64,000 nucleotides of DNA from Chrysaora quinquecirrha (Eukaryota > Cnidaria > Scyphozoa > Semaeostomeae > Pelagiidae). The DNA is taken from the NCBI GenBank assembly GCA_014526335.1, contig JACTAT010000032.1, forward strand, positions 8,992,846-9,056,845, given 5' to 3'. Positions 25,221 through 37,985 of this stretch are shown here, in pieces (position 1 is the first letter of the stretch; each line of letters starts with the position of its first letter). The position numbers were made by a program, and so were the translations under genes. The notes beneath the pieces were generated by a model, which did not search any database, had not been told where the DNA came from, and saw only the letters and a program-made list of their open reading frames with translations.

Positions 25221-25665
25221 GTAGTTCTGGATAGCTCGACAGCCAAATCTCGTCAGTGTCCGGGGACTCTCATTGTTTCGAACGCGTTCTCATAGATGCC
25301 TGATTGCTTGGGGCTGGAAAAGGCGGGGGAGGGGGTGTAGTAGTGCACCTTTTCGACTTCCGAGTCAAATCCTTTAGAGTATATTTTTTGTAACTGCTCA
25401 GAAAATCAGTAATATTTTCTCTGAAATTCTAAACGCTCGCGGTCGTTACTTCTAGACAAAACTGTAGCTATTCTCAATTCAGAATCTAATGAAATGTTAA
25501 GATGACGCCCCTGACCATCACTGACAGACAGGTATGAGTAACTGTTCGCCTAAGTTGGCTGGTAAAACGTGCCTTTGGGCTACCTTAAGGGTGTGGTCAA
25601 GTTCTGCATAGCTTGACAGCCAAATCTTGACAGGGTCCGGGGACTTTTGAGGATTCGAATACGGT
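25221..25665. repeat. Pair of diverged direct repeats
   Basis: About 60 bp beginning 'gttctggatagctcgacag' at 25223 recur near 25599 as 'gttctgcatagcttgacag', continuing through 'gtccggggact' in both. Similarity is roughly four in five bases. The element type is not recognised. Around it, 25123-26394 holds no supported gene. Confidence 0.5.
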
Positions 25666-26394
25666 TTGATTGTGGCTACCTCCAAACTCGAACACCTCGA
25701 AGCAAGGATTCGAGTTATTGATTTTCAACTTCAAGCTTGAAGATATTTTGGATATTTCAGGTATATTAGGCAAGTGAACGAAAGTTGAATTCTGCAAGTA
25801 TGCAAACATATCGATTTATGTAGCTAGAGTAATGGTTAGCACTAACACTGACTTACTGCCCGTTGACACGAAACCCCTTATTAACAACAACAACAAACGC
25901 CATCTTTGTCACTGGCCTCTATAAGGAACGCAAGGGTATTCAGTGCACTCCCCGGATATACTGGTCTTTCTCATAGAGTGTTAGTGCGGTTCATTAAAGT
26001 GCGGTTCACGTATTCGGTTCGCGGTAAGCGTCAGGTATTCTTGTGAGCTGTGACGATTTTCAGATCTTTAGCGTTCACCGCATCAGACGATATGATCAGA
26101 CGCAGAACCTCGCCAATAGGAATCTGCCAGACTTATGAATGTGGCGAATGTTATTTATAGGTCATTGTAACATACTGAAAATGTTAAGCATTAGCAAAGT
26201 CTGGGCCAGACATTTTATACATGATTAGCACTGCTTTTCTGCTTACCGATTATATGCTTTGGGTATGATCATGCCCTCGAGCAAAAATGTGCTGATAGAG
26301 GTAATGAGTCGTGGCTATAGACGTATACTGTAGTCATATAAACGTATATAGTTCTATAAAGCTAATGTCTCGTTATTGAAGCGTAAAGTGAAAG

Positions 26395-26648
26395 GTCCTT
26401 GCCAAGCGATCAAACATTGTTGGTCAAACATTTCAGATTTGCTTTACAATCAATGTTTGATTGTTTGTCTACGTCACAAAACATTGCTAAGCAAGCAGTG
26501 TTTTTCGAAAACTTCAAAACCATTTTATGCTTGTGTCAAAAGATGTTTTACGAGCAATTTTTTGTGATGTGGTCAAACAGTCAAACATTTGTTTGATAAG
26601 CAAATTTCAAATGTTTGCCAAACAATTTTAAATCGTTTGACCAGGGCT
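26395..26648. mobile_element. Foldback-like element rich in TCAAACATTTG motifs
   Basis: The two ends match as inverted repeats of about 37 bp at roughly 70% identity: left begins 'ccttgccaagcgatcaaac', and the right, complemented, begins 'ccctggtcaaacgatttaa'. The motif caaacatt(tg) or its complement recurs through the interior. No convincing target duplication was found. It ends 18 bp before the next element at 26667. Confidence 0.5.
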
Positions 26649-26666
26649 TATTTTTGAGCGTAGTCG

Positions 26667-27052
26667 TACATGAATTTTTTTTATAAGGAAGTGCTTTATA
26701 AGGAAGGTAGTACTCGGATAGGCAAAGACTTAAGGAATTCCAGTACTCGATCAGAGACTATTAAGGAATCTGACTTTATTAAAAGTGATTGAGTCTTGTG
26801 AAGCTGATCATTTACATGTATAAAACGAGCAAGCAACACTCTTATTGTCAATGGTTTAATTAGTATTCATTTCTATTCGTCTTCTGACACCTTCATGTCC
26901 CTTTATTCCCTTGTCCCTAGGTTTATTTTTAAGAAACAAGTATAAAAGTTAAGGAATCGCTAAGGAATTTTCAGTACTCAAATTTGGCTGTCAGTTAAGG
27001 AATTTTCAGTACTGGGCCTGACCCGAACTTCCTTATAAAAAAAAATGCGTTA
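26667..27052. mobile_element. Small TIR element, family B (repeats TAAGGAA)
   Basis: Left end TACATGAATTTTTTTTATAA and right end, complemented, TAACGCATTTTTTTTTATAA, then GGAAG on both, form imperfect TIRs of about 25 bp with TA at the edges. TAAGGAA is directly repeated at 26684 and 26699, exactly 15 bp apart, and again near 26731, 26761, 26950, 26961 and 26996, with one inverted copy in the right TIR. 'cagtactc' or 'cagtactg' follows several copies. No coding frame is present. It shares its layout with the elements at 24732 and 29156. Confidence 0.72.
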
Positions 27053-27182
27053 GTCTGTAAAATAGAGTGCTAGTAGTTTAAGCGTCCGGGGATTCAACAC
27101 AGTAGTAAACATTCCGACTCATCTTGTAGCCAAGTCTAGTTTGTCGTATATCTTTTTTGTGATTACTGTATCACCATCATTA

Positions 27183-27920
27183 TGATTATCAGCGTTATCA
27201 TAATCGTAATTTCATGAAGACCAGTGAGTACAAGAATAACAGAATCAGATGGAGATGCATTGTTGACAACAAGGATAGAATAGCCTTTATTGGGGGCACC
27301 CCCACATTAAGAAATCAAGGGGACTCGGACGTGGCCATAAAATTTGCAGCTTTAGCAACTGATGCAAAATTTGGGGTATTTGGTAGACTATTCTTCAGAG
27401 GCTAATTTAGGTTTTAGAATTTTCATGGGCAAAGCAAACCCCCCCCTTACCTCTTAATGTGGAATTGCCCCTTTGCGTTTTCTTGCGATGCTATTCTACG
27501 CTATGCCACGCTACTTTTCTCGTGCCACGCCTTTCCTTGAAAATTGCTCTTATTTGTGTGTTTTGAATCCAATATATCATGTCGTGGTTTCCTTGAAAGG
27601 ACGGTAGTTTCCTGTTTTTAGAAACCCATTTGGTCAATCGCCTCAAGAAATCTAAAGGTTAAGGCTTGTTTCAAAAGGTATAGGAAATCAGCCTTTCTCG
27701 TATATTAGCAACTGCCGTACTGCGCTTCTGCACAAGGGCACAAAGGGCACATGTCTTCATTCGTCCGACCAGGACTATGTATGCAAGATATGGATTGAAC
27801 GAAATGTGTGTTCGTTCTGTAAAGACGTAATCTAAAAAAAATTAAATTCTTCGAGACCAAATCCAGTCATTTTTACATTAACTGTGAAAGAAATTTTTGC
27901 AAGGCAAGTTTCAAAATATT
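27183..27920. other. No supported gene
   Basis: AT-rich unique sequence with short chance open frames only. No recognisable protein, RNA gene or clear repeat was found. Confidence 0.6.
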
Positions 27921-27982
27921 TAGCCTGCTTACCAGACTCCAAAATAATATATTTTTTCGTATGGGGTCTGGTACTCAGGCTA
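27921..27982. repeat. 62-bp imperfect palindrome
   Basis: The left arm TAGCCTGCTTACCAGACTCC pairs with the right arm, complemented TAGCCTGAGTACCAGACCCC (16 of 20 bases), around an AT-rich loop of about 22 bp. This could be a very short MITE or the solo end of a larger foldback element. Both flanks contain aaatattt near the ends, but not directly adjoining. Confidence 0.55.
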
Positions 27983-29155
27983 TGAAATATTTAGAAAAAT
28001 TGAAGAAATACCAATATAAATCTTTGTAAATCTCAATAAAATCCCATAAATCTCGGTAAAAAGACAAAGAGATTTATAAATCCCATAAATCTCGTACGCC
28101 ATTTTTAGAGGTGATGCACCCCTTGATCCGGCCACCCATATTTGGAAGAACATGAACGCTTTGGTAGAGAATCTCTAAAATTCTTGCGCCCCTTCGCAAA
28201 TGAAGTGAAGAGATTGTCTGCAAAGCCTTCTAGCTTTGTTTTAGCGGTTACGCGAAAGTACGGAAGGCAGAACACGTCTCCGAAGGTGTGCAAAAATTAG
28301 CGACGCAAAAATCAATGGAGCGTGAAAATTTAAGGAAAAAGATATTTCACTTTAAACATTGCTCTCCTAATTTAGCAGCCTGCAAAGATTGAGTTATCGG
28401 TAGTTCGGTCTTAGAAATGACAAATCTCTATGTCTAAGAAAGTTTCTTATCAAAAAAGGATTTTGAATTATCTTCAAATACGAACATAACAACATAGATA
28501 AAAATTAGCTACAAATCTTGCCATCTAACCTCAGATAATAAATGGAATTTCCTTTTGGAGACCAAAACTTACAGAATAAAAGATATCTTTAATAGGCAAA
28601 TTGAAATGGTTCGGTTGGACTTCTGTTTGCAGTTTTAAAAATAATAATGAAAAACTTTGATGACGAAAACGGACTTAAGTCACACAGCATGTTTTAATTA
28701 CGCGAAATAAGATCATTTTTGTTTCCAGCTTGGATATGATAAGAGGGCCTATTAATAAGCCATGAATTAAGCTTAGGAAACAAAAGGTTTTGTTAAGACT
28801 CTCAATTACTTTGAGGTCCATGTGCAGCGTGTATGAATCCAGCTAAGATTGTTTGTAAGCGTTAATAAAGGGGGCAGGTCAAGTATTTAATTCGCGCTCT
28901 CCTCCCACTGTGTTATTCATTTCTGCGTGTGTCTAATCGCGATTAGAATCACGGCATGTTGGTTATCTCTCTACTTCTTCATCCCTTCTTCATTCGCTTC
29001 ATCCTGCCTTCCTGAGGTCAACAACTTGTGATAAGATTTTTGGGCTATTTCGATCTTCACTACTCGAGATTAAGGCTGATTTTGCAGATTTTCTCGATTT
29101 ATCTTAGTTTCTACTGAGAAGTCTCATTAGGGTGATTATCATGTTGTAGTTGATC

Positions 29156-29529
29156 TACACGTTTTTTTTTTTATAAGAACAAAGTATATAAGAACATAAG
29201 GCTTCAGAGGCTGAAAAGTTAAGAACATGCTAAGAATATTATAAGGCTTTGTGAAGCTAGAAACAAGTTAGAATTTACTTTCTTTTGGCGCTGTCCTGTT
29301 CTCCACTCTAGAAAACAGGTGAACTATCAATCATTGTGACTATATGTGAAATTATTACATGTGCGTCCCTTTTCGTAGCAACTATCACCTAACTTAAAAA
29401 ACAACAGCTTTTTAAAAAGCAAGAAAATTAAGAACATGTTAAGAACATTTTAAGCCTTCAAATCGAAAAAATTAAGAACATTGCATGGCTTTCTTCAATT
29501 TCAGTGTTCTTATATAAAAAAAACGTGTA
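29156..29529. mobile_element. Small TIR element, family C (repeats TAAGAAC)
   Basis: The left end reads TACACG, a run of T, then ATAAGAACA. The right end, complemented, reads TACACG, a run of T, then ATATAAGAACA. TA lies at both edges. TAAGAAC is directly repeated at 29174 and 29189, again exactly 15 bp apart, and recurs near 29219, 29428, 29439 and 29472, with one inverted copy at the right TIR. The pair 'ggcttcagaggctga' and 'ggctttgtgaagct' adds short internal symmetry. No coding frame. Confidence 0.75.
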
Positions 29530-30494
29530 TCTCTGCTACATAGCGTTGGCCTTTTCAAAAAAGAAAGCTCTTACAAAACTTGTTTTATAAGTAAAACGTG
29601 CATTACTATGGTCCCTTAAGGTAGCAGTTTACCCTCACCAAAAGGGTGAAATTGTCAAGTGCTACGAGACTCGGTTTATTAGTGTTTTTGTAGTTCATTA
29701 TGTTTACTCCCATACCCTGAAATTACATAGCTATAACTTAGTCACAAATGTGTGGATGCGTTTTCCAATACCACTAAATGAAAAAGGTCTATAGCAACGC
29801 GAATTTTCGCAATCGGTTCGGTTTCTAGGGGCGTATTTGGGTTCCGTCGCACAAAGAATAGTAACCCTAGTAAGAATATTACCCATCCATTTAGAATTGT
29901 TAGGTATCGAGTATAAGATTAAAACCCTCCAGCAGAGCATAGTAGGGTTTGTCCACCCACTTAGGCCCATAGGTTACAAAGCGTGTTCTCTAACGATTTT
30001 CTTTGTTTGGGTTATCAAAACATGCTCCCTGGAGCAAGAGAATAAATATGTTATTTTATGTCTTGCTGTTCGCTACACTAAACAATACACAATTTTTGTT
30101 GGTAGGGATTAAACTCACCCGGTTTTTACCAGTTAAGCGTGCGTATGTTTATCTCTGATTTTAAACTTTGGAGTTAAAGTTACCGGTATTTCAAACAGTC
30201 TCAATGGAAGGTGGAGTTTTAAGTTGAATTGGAAGATATATTACAAAAACACCTAGAAAAACAGGGATTTGATGGTCACTAGTCAGGGCTGTGGGTGGCT
30301 GGTAGATTTTTTTAACGAATCGAATCGCTAGTTTTCCATTAGTTATGCGTTTAAGCAAATCTATTGATCAACCTATCAATCTAACTATTGTTTCGAACGT
30401 TGAAATGATTGGTCCGTTTCTGATCTATGGGTTTACCAATCATAACAAGATAGGTAATAAGTACATTGACATCAGTACATCAAATGGAGATTAA

Positions 30495-31051
30495 GACCCC
30501 GTTTACGCGAGGGTAACTGGATCGGCTTTGGTGATCGGCTCTGGTCCGATTTCTAGAGGCAGGGGCTGGAAAACCCCTTCTGTTCCGTATACCTGAGATC
30601 TTGTATCCGTATCTTTTCTGCCTCTGTTTAGAGCTAGTTCTGGATCCGATTAGAAATCGAATTTTTCTGGTTTAGCTCCCAAGCAAGATGCTGCTGTGAT
30701 AAAAAGTAGCGTTACATTTTGTCTATTGTTCTAGCGTTAGTTAGTGAGTTAGTGAGTAAGTTAATGAGTGAGTGAGTGAGTGAGTGAGTGAGTGAGTGTG
30801 TGATTGTGTGAGTGAGTGAGTGACATCCACCCCAAACCAATATGCTCGAATTCTTCGAACATAAAAAGAAGAAATTTCAAGCAGTCAATTTCAAGCATGC
30901 ATCAATTAAAATAAAATACGGAAGTTGAATATTTCTCGATCGGAATCGGAGTAGATCGAGGTCTTCTCGTGTTTAAATTCGTTGGAAAGGGCCAGAACTA
31001 GTTCTAGATCAGACAAGAAACGATCCAGTTTCTCTCACGTGAACAAGGTCT
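30495..31051. mobile_element. TIR element with 31-bp imperfect ends
   Basis: The left end begins AGACCCCGTTTACGCGAG and the complemented right end AGACCTTGTTCACGTGAG. Both run on to AACTGGATCG, and 25 of 31 positions agree. The interior repeats pieces such as 'ctagttctgg' and 'gatccgatt' and includes a GTGA microsatellite. No target duplication and no coding frame are visible, so the superfamily is undetermined. Confidence 0.55.
30738..30824. repeat. (GTGA)n microsatellite
   Basis: A run of gagt/gtga tetramers with a few substitutions, lying inside the inverted-repeat element at 30495-31051. Confidence 0.9.
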
Positions 31052-33267
31052 CTAAGGGCCATCGCTCTAAAGAGCCAATCACTGCGACGAATCCGAAATA
31101 CTGAAATCTGGTTGGCTGTCCAAAAGGTTTCTATGAAAAATGTCCTTCGTATGTGTAAGTCTAAAAATAATCAACAATCAACCGTCTAATGATCGTTCGT
31201 TTTCCGTTCTAATGTCTGATACGTTCTTGCATTTGTTTGCTTTAAGCATGCAATGTATCAAATGCTTATTAAGTAGGAAACTCGTTTCCTTAGTTATGCG
31301 ATTTAGGCTGTCTAGACAAGTGTTTTGATTAGCTTTCTAATTTATTAGTTTGCTAGGACAGTCGCCTGCCATTGGTTGAGTGGATGATAATCAATACCTT
31401 GAGTTTCTGTAGACTTACTGTACTTTAAAATTGCGTTCAGTTGAAGAACTAATCGTATACATAGCCGGCAATGCGCAGGGCGGTCCGGGCAGGGTCCAAA
31501 GGGGAAGTTGCCCCAAGGTCGAAGAGGGCCCGTGTAAATCCAGTTTCTTATTATTAAAGGGATTTTTCACCAACATATCACCCTTTTTTCCTACCCTTCC
31601 CAAAAACATGTTTAAAATGCATTTCTGGGCAAAGGCTTCAAGCTTTTGAACTTTTCTTGTGTGTTCGTGTTTCAAATAATTTCGACGATATAGCAAATTG
31701 CTCCTGATGTTTCTCATAAAGGTTGCTCTTACACGCTTATTGCTAAAGGCTACTCTATCATTAAGATGGGGTTAGTTTAGAGGATCGCAAGTACACAAAT
31801 TTTGACACGGTATTCTCATCGTACTAAAAGCCTTTTAGCCTTGGAACCATTCAGAAAGTATTAGAGCAAAGGGTTGGTTCGTTAGATAGTGAACTTTGTT
31901 TCTGCAGCCCTGAAGTGACAGCAAAGTCTTTTTGAACTGCGATTGAGTGCTAAAACTCTAGTCTGCAAGCATTGGACTCTGCTCTCGGCATTCAAGTACA
32001 AAGATCCCAGAGATATGTTGATTCAAATTGTATATAAATAACTGATGAGGCATCATGAGATGCAAGATGGCATATTGATGCCTCGCGAAGGAGTAACATG
32101 AAAGGATATCCGTCCCTCTGTTTTCGCCGACTTTCATCCTGATTCGTCTTTTTCCCAGGCTAAAAATGATGAGCAAAACAGCATATGTTTTCAGCACAGG
32201 ATTTCGGTGATGTCGTTGTTTTTTCTGTTTTATCAGCGGATGCATTCGTCATACGACCACTGCATAGTCTGCAACATTATTGCCAAAAATTGCTTCTGTT
32301 CTTTGTTTATTGTTATTTGTTCTGAATGCGTTGTTGTTTTTCTCAATGTGCGAATGAGTTCGGAGCTCAGAATAGCCTTATTGCTGTAGCTGAATCGTAA
32401 TTATCACTATTGAATTGAATTGCTTGACGTTCAACCCTATAGTACCAATTTAGCGATCTCAGTTTGGTGTTAGTCTCGGTTTCATGAGCAATAACTGGGA
32501 CTACGATAATGACTCTAGACTCAAATGTCTTAGAGTGAATTTCCTGATTCCTAATCAACTTTGATTACTGTTTTTGATTCTTACGATTTCGTCTTCTGAT
32601 TATGCTGATAGGCTGATTTGAGTTTATAAAGCCCCATTTTACAATAAACATACACAAACTTACCCGGGTTCACTTTGGGTTATCTAAGCTCAATAAATGG
32701 GGCTCAAGCAACTACACGTGAATGCCACTTATGAACTAAGCATCATGAGAAAAAAATTGGTAAATAAAAATCATATACTTGGGGAAGTTTGAGCCTTGAT
32801 ACTATTATAAATTTATTTTTAAACTTTTAGCAGTTTTAAGGCTGAGAGTTAGTGAATCGTCAGTTTTTTTTGCTTGCAAGCTTACGTATTTCACATAAGG
32901 ATGTATCATGGCCTGAAACAACTCGTTGACATGCAGTTTCATTTCGCTTGTTTTACAATTTCAACATGTACGCAAATAACGCGTTTCATTTCCTCTGTTT
33001 ATACCGCCATATTTCCTTCCAACTAGTTTTCATTGCGTAAATAGCACATTTGAAAAGAAAATGAAAACTACTAGAAAGGCAGCAAGCGAGTTCAAGAACC
33101 AATCAGATAATTTAACATTAGAAGCTGTTTTTGGATACCGAGCAGCTCACATAATACAGCTCACATCGTCCATTTTTTTGAGTTCAATGCCTGCCCGGTT
33201 ATCGTTTTTCAAAACGAGACAACGACGAAAACGAGGTCGATCATACAGGCATTCTGGGCTAAAAAAA

Positions 33268-33315
33268 ATTTGGACTAGACTGGACTGGGCTGGACTGAAC
33301 TGGACTGGACTGGAT
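33268..33315. repeat. Imperfect (TGGAC)n pentamer repeat
   Basis: Roughly nine copies of tggac/tggga/tgaac in tandem, for example 'ctggactggactgga'. A minisatellite-like local expansion. Confidence 0.85.
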
Positions 33316-34399
33316 TTTTTTGGACCGTCCACTGAGCTGCTGAAATTTTTAAAGATGAATCTACTTTAATTTTTTTCGTTTGTGTTGTCCTGTGCCGTTG
33401 CTGTCTTTAACTTAAGAAAGACTGTTCAAGGCATTTAAGATGCGGCAGACTTAGGACATTGCATTGACATACTGTTGCGATAACTGGTACCATGGAAATT
33501 ATAAGATGGCGGTAGGAAGTCTGAAAGTCCAAATACCGTACGGTAGTTCATTGACCGTTTTATGACTCTCAGTCTGGGTTTCAAAGCGATCGCGATGACT
33601 TATAACTGATACTCGTCTAGCTAAAAACGAAGCTAGAAAAGAACTTTTGTCTGAACAGTGGGTTTCGCGTACGAGAATCCAGTAGGAGACAATTACCTAC
33701 CCAGCAGTAGATTGTCTTAGAGAACTCATTTATTTAAAAATGGACAAACTATTAATTCTTCAAAAGCATGATTATGCTAGGAAATGTGGTAACGGTGATA
33801 AAACACTCGAGTAGCTAATATATCTTTCCAATCAGAACATCTGTCTTGGAGACAGTAGAACCGCTTTGCGTGGGACACCAACTCATCGTTTCTGCAAATA
33901 GTTGATTTTATTGTCTCGTTGCAACGTGCCATCAGAATGATCTATCTAGAGCAAATTTATATCGGCCAAACTTGTATATTTTATTGCAAGCACTACTCCC
34001 ACATCATCCCTGTCGACTCCTGTTTGAATTCATTTTCATTGCACGCGTATCTCTATGTGCACGAGTGAGTGGGAGTGACAAGACTGTTACACAGATCTCT
34101 CTCCAACAGTCATACATGTGAGAGTTCCTTGGATACACGTTTTTATATGTTTCGAATGACCCTAGTTCTCATACCTTTTAACCAATCCCACAAAGTGTGT
34201 TATTGTTGTATTTAGTTCCGTTAAAAGACTGGGGTCTAGTTAATCACGCGGGTGGTTGAAGACGTTACTGTGTGTTCGTGTTTTTGACAAGAGGCTTTCT
34301 GAAATTGAGGCTACATAGCCTCGTTTCTCGCTTCATAAAATACTTGATCTATCTAAGGCTTTCTTAAAAGCTATTTCTGAAAATTCTGCGTCATTGGAC

Positions 34400-34420
34400 C
34401 GAGGGGCAATTCACCCCCCT
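34400..34420. mobile_element. Solo end of the hAT-type MITE family
   Basis: CGAGGGGCAATTCAC here is identical to the first 15 bases of the 133-bp element at 58411-58543. No matching second end was found nearby, so this is a fragment. Confidence 0.45.
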
Positions 34421-37400
34421 TTGACAGAGTTCTTAACTCAAGTGTTTGAACTCAGTCTCTGCAATTCTTATTGGGCTGCTTAGGGTCGAGTATGTTTTGA
34501 TTTGATTCTGTTACGAATATTCAGACTAGTTTTCTGGAAATATGACACAAAATCGTTTCTGGTAATTCAAACTTTTTTAGCGCGAGTAGTAGCTAGCTAG
34601 CTTTCACTATGCCTATGGAATTGAGTTGTTAGACATTTGAGCTCGATTGACCAGCATAAACGATCTTTCGTTAAGTTGTTGTTGTTGAAATTTAGTTGCT
34701 GTTGTTGTTTGATATATCAAACCAAAAATTGGGACGAAATGTAGGCCTAGTCAATCTATTGAGCGTGCATGGAACAGTATCGCGAGTCGCGGTTAGCATT
34801 GCAGAAGGAATGGACCGCATGGACTTTGATTCAAAAAGTGTTTCATTAATAAGAACCCGTGCAATATACATTAATACATCATTAAGCCTCTATATGTGTT
34901 TTAAGACTGCTAATTTTCACTGCATGCAAAGAGACCTACATTGCTCTTCAATGCCTTTTCATTCTCCCTCTGCTAGCGACTCTACAGTCACATTGAGCAA
35001 CATGTGCTTGATATTGCAGTCTGGGAATCATTTGAAATCGTAATAAAGATGTAAGACTTTTCATCCTACACAAAATGTGACATGTCATTAACCGCATCAT
35101 TATTACCTTGAGCAATTAAGAACAGGATAATTGTGTGTTTTTTTCATCTGCTCTAATCTGTTTTAACGGAGAAAACATCGTTTTAAGTTCTGGTACGAGA
35201 CTTTGTTTAAAGAAGTTACCCTGTCCAAAAAAGTAGGAGGGCGAAATAGCATCTAGCCTGTATGTCAAGTATACATGATGATATAATGAAATGTACTTTT
35301 ATGGTTTGGTAAAATAAGTTACAAAAAAAGTAATGGTTTTGTGGGATGTCATGTAAGGGCTTCAAGATGTTGTGCCGTATCATCTCGAGGACTTGTGCCC
35401 AGGCTTTGGCGCGATATAGATTTCTTTTAAAAAGTTAAAGCAATATGCATGGCATTAAACCATCGGGTTATTACATTGCGTTCACCTCATTACACCGAGG
35501 AGAGTCATAATGTTCTTGAAAAAAGGTTCTGCTCGTTGTTTTGATGAAAAGGCCAAAGGGGTGTATAAGGCGTTCTTTAGATAGCTACAATATTCTACAA
35601 TTTTCGTAACACTTCTCGATGATAATGAACTTCAAAAGGTGATAGAAACAGTAATAATTATTGAGATTAGCAGATGTTCATTACAATACATAATTTTCCT
35701 ATAAAAATATATGCTAATTATATTTACTCGTAATTGCTTTGTTTATTGTATCGTCTTGCAAAAATTTCTGTTAACATCTTGTCATCTTCACTATCTAACT
35801 CCAAGTAGTAGAGAAATTACTGTAAATCTGTATTCTATTTCACCCACACTCCTAACTTTCCTTTGTTTTTCTTGATAATGTACTGAATACTGCTCTTTTG
35901 GGACTTAACCAAGTACAATGATAAAAATAGTAAGCCAGGTGCGCTTTTATTTTTTCCTGTCCCAGGATGTGAATTAGAAAAGTTCTTTGTTTTGGGAGGC
36001 TGGCCTGGTTTTAACCTTGCCTAATCCTGTTCGAATGGTTTGGGTAATTACGATGGGACCAATTAATGCCCGCTGTTTCAAAATCTCATATTTTGAAAAT
36101 TTCTGCAAAGAGCTTTAGAAATATCCGGAAAATATTTGTGCCTTGTTCGGTTCTTGGTCTTCGAGTCGCGAAAAGGTAGCGGTTAGTAAGGTAAATTCTT
36201 CCAAAAGGTGAGAGGTCTTTCTAGAAAACTTTTTAAAGACCCTACCCTCTCATTTAAAAAAACTAGGGAACCTGCCCTGGGCGGAGTTGAGTCTCTTTTC
36301 CCTTTTGCCTCGAATGCTCTGAGTGTTGCTAATTTGTACTTATATTATGTTTTCTTCTATTTTTGATGTATTTTTATTTATCTTATTTTAAATCAAAGTT
36401 GTGACCTCATTCTATCGACTTTCGCGGGCTTTTACCAGGCACAGGCCACAGGCTCGCAACTCGCAATCGAATCCTTCAGTCTGAGGCGCGATTCACTCAC
36501 TGGGAATATCGTAGTACTACACCTCTGCTAAGAATCCTATTGTTTTGAAAGGAAATCCTTAAAAAATACTTTTTTGAAGCCAAGAATCTCATACACGAGT
36601 GAATCTGAAGAGTGAATTGTCCTGTCTGGCCAGTGTAATGTTTTCAACGACAATTAGGTTTAAAAACTTTAAAATCCTACTTCTTTCTTGAACTCTTCTA
36701 CTCAGCTAATATTACTAATGGGTCATAATTTTCCAGTTTTGTTGATTTTTAGTTTATTGAATATGATATGCTGTGTGTTTTATATACAGTTCTTTTTCGT
36801 GAAATCAAATTGATGATCTTTGAAGCATTACTTTACTAGTAAAAAATTAGATTTCTACTTCTAGGCCCAAAAATCAGTTCGAACTGAAAAACATGTTACG
36901 ATCACGTTGTTTGTTATCCATCAAACTGAGATGTGTATATGTTGGACTTCTGCAGGTGGGGTGATTGTGCTCTATAGATTCCTACAGGGGGTCCAGAAAC
37001 GTGCAAACAACGCTGAAATGTCATGTGTAGAACTGATAGGTATAAGAGAAATCACAGCAAAATCGTTGGTTTAGTTCAGATGATAGTCGGCAAAGGAAAC
37101 ACACAGGATTTTTATGTTTTTCGCTGTTACTGTATTTGGTTTTATATTTGTAAGTCACATTTTCTGTATTCTACATGATTTTTATCCTCAGGCGTTTTAA
37201 ATACTTCTTTTATTTTTAACCTCGTTTTTCATATTTTAAGACGTGTGTTTTAAGGGTATAGTTATGTATCAGGTCTTCAATTTTGGTCGAGGATTTATTT
37301 TTATCCTTTTTTATATACATAAAATAGGTTCTATCTAGACAATTGTGTTCTTTATGTCTTTGCTAAAAAATACTACGGTTTTTCGAAAAAGAGTACAATT

Positions 37401-37890
37401 TTGTGGAAGTCATTGTCTTAATTTTAAGAGGATTTCTGGTAAAAGGAACTATGATAACATCGGTATAACAGACACGAAACTCGTTGTTTAATCGAGGATT
37501 TTCTGTGGAAAATGGATTTCAATTAGTACACAAGTATTAATAGCTATGCTGATCTTTACTCTTTTTGTTTAAAGTTGTCGCAAGATAGGGTGGAATATTC
37601 TATCTCTAATGTTACTTTACCGCTATTTATCTTACAGAAAAACAATCACAAGCAAAACCATTGTTGTTTGATGTTTAGAGAGGCCCGATAGAAGCCGACT
37701 TTATAGGAAGACCTAATTAGATGAAACTCGCAAAAAGGAATTACGTTTGATTGACAAGGAGGTCACCGCGCTGCTGGGCTCAAGCGACCGAACACTTCCC
37801 GCAATCATTCATAACACTTGTCATTCATGCCGCACTTCACCTGAAGCAAAGATCAAAATAAAGTCAAGGATTATTTATCGAGTTTTATTA

Positions 37891-37920
37891 TTTTGCTCTC
37901 TTTTCAACCCTTATACACAG
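37891..37920 (+). promoter_or_regulatory. Candidate 3' splice (or trans-splice) acceptor before the start codon
   Basis: A pyrimidine-rich tract (ttttgctctcttttcaaccc) leads into 'ttatacacag', with AG at 37919-37920, 65 bp upstream of the proposed ATG. This resembles a genuine acceptor, suggesting either a non-coding upstream exon or, if the lineage uses spliced leaders, a trans-splice site. No upstream exon can be identified from the sequence. Confidence 0.4.
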
Positions 37921-37985
37921 AGCAAAGGAGTAAATATTTGAATGTTTTCTACGGAATAACAGACCTTTGGATACACTGTATCAAA

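Larger units (their letters stand above)
31060..37890. other. Gene-poor stretch upstream of the PDZRN3-like gene
   Basis: No exon with recognisable protein similarity was found. Open frames of 60-115 codons (for example 31415-31717 and 34696-35043) have no recognisable domain and no codon pattern distinguishing them from chance. A 5' untranslated exon or promoter of the downstream gene may lie here, but no TATA box or other core element can be assigned with confidence. Confidence 0.5.

Noticed and set aside
29731..30112. Overlapping opposite-strand frames of 79 and 91 codons
   Set aside because: No recognisable domain, no splice context, and mutual overlap. Likely chance.
33061..33369. 102-codon frame with a Trp/Asp/Gly-rich repeat
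   Set aside because: The repetitive part is the TGGAC microsatellite and the rest has no similarity I recognise.
34696..35043. 115-codon frame
   Set aside because: No domain, no plausible splice or promoter context. Length is within chance expectation for this amount of sequence.
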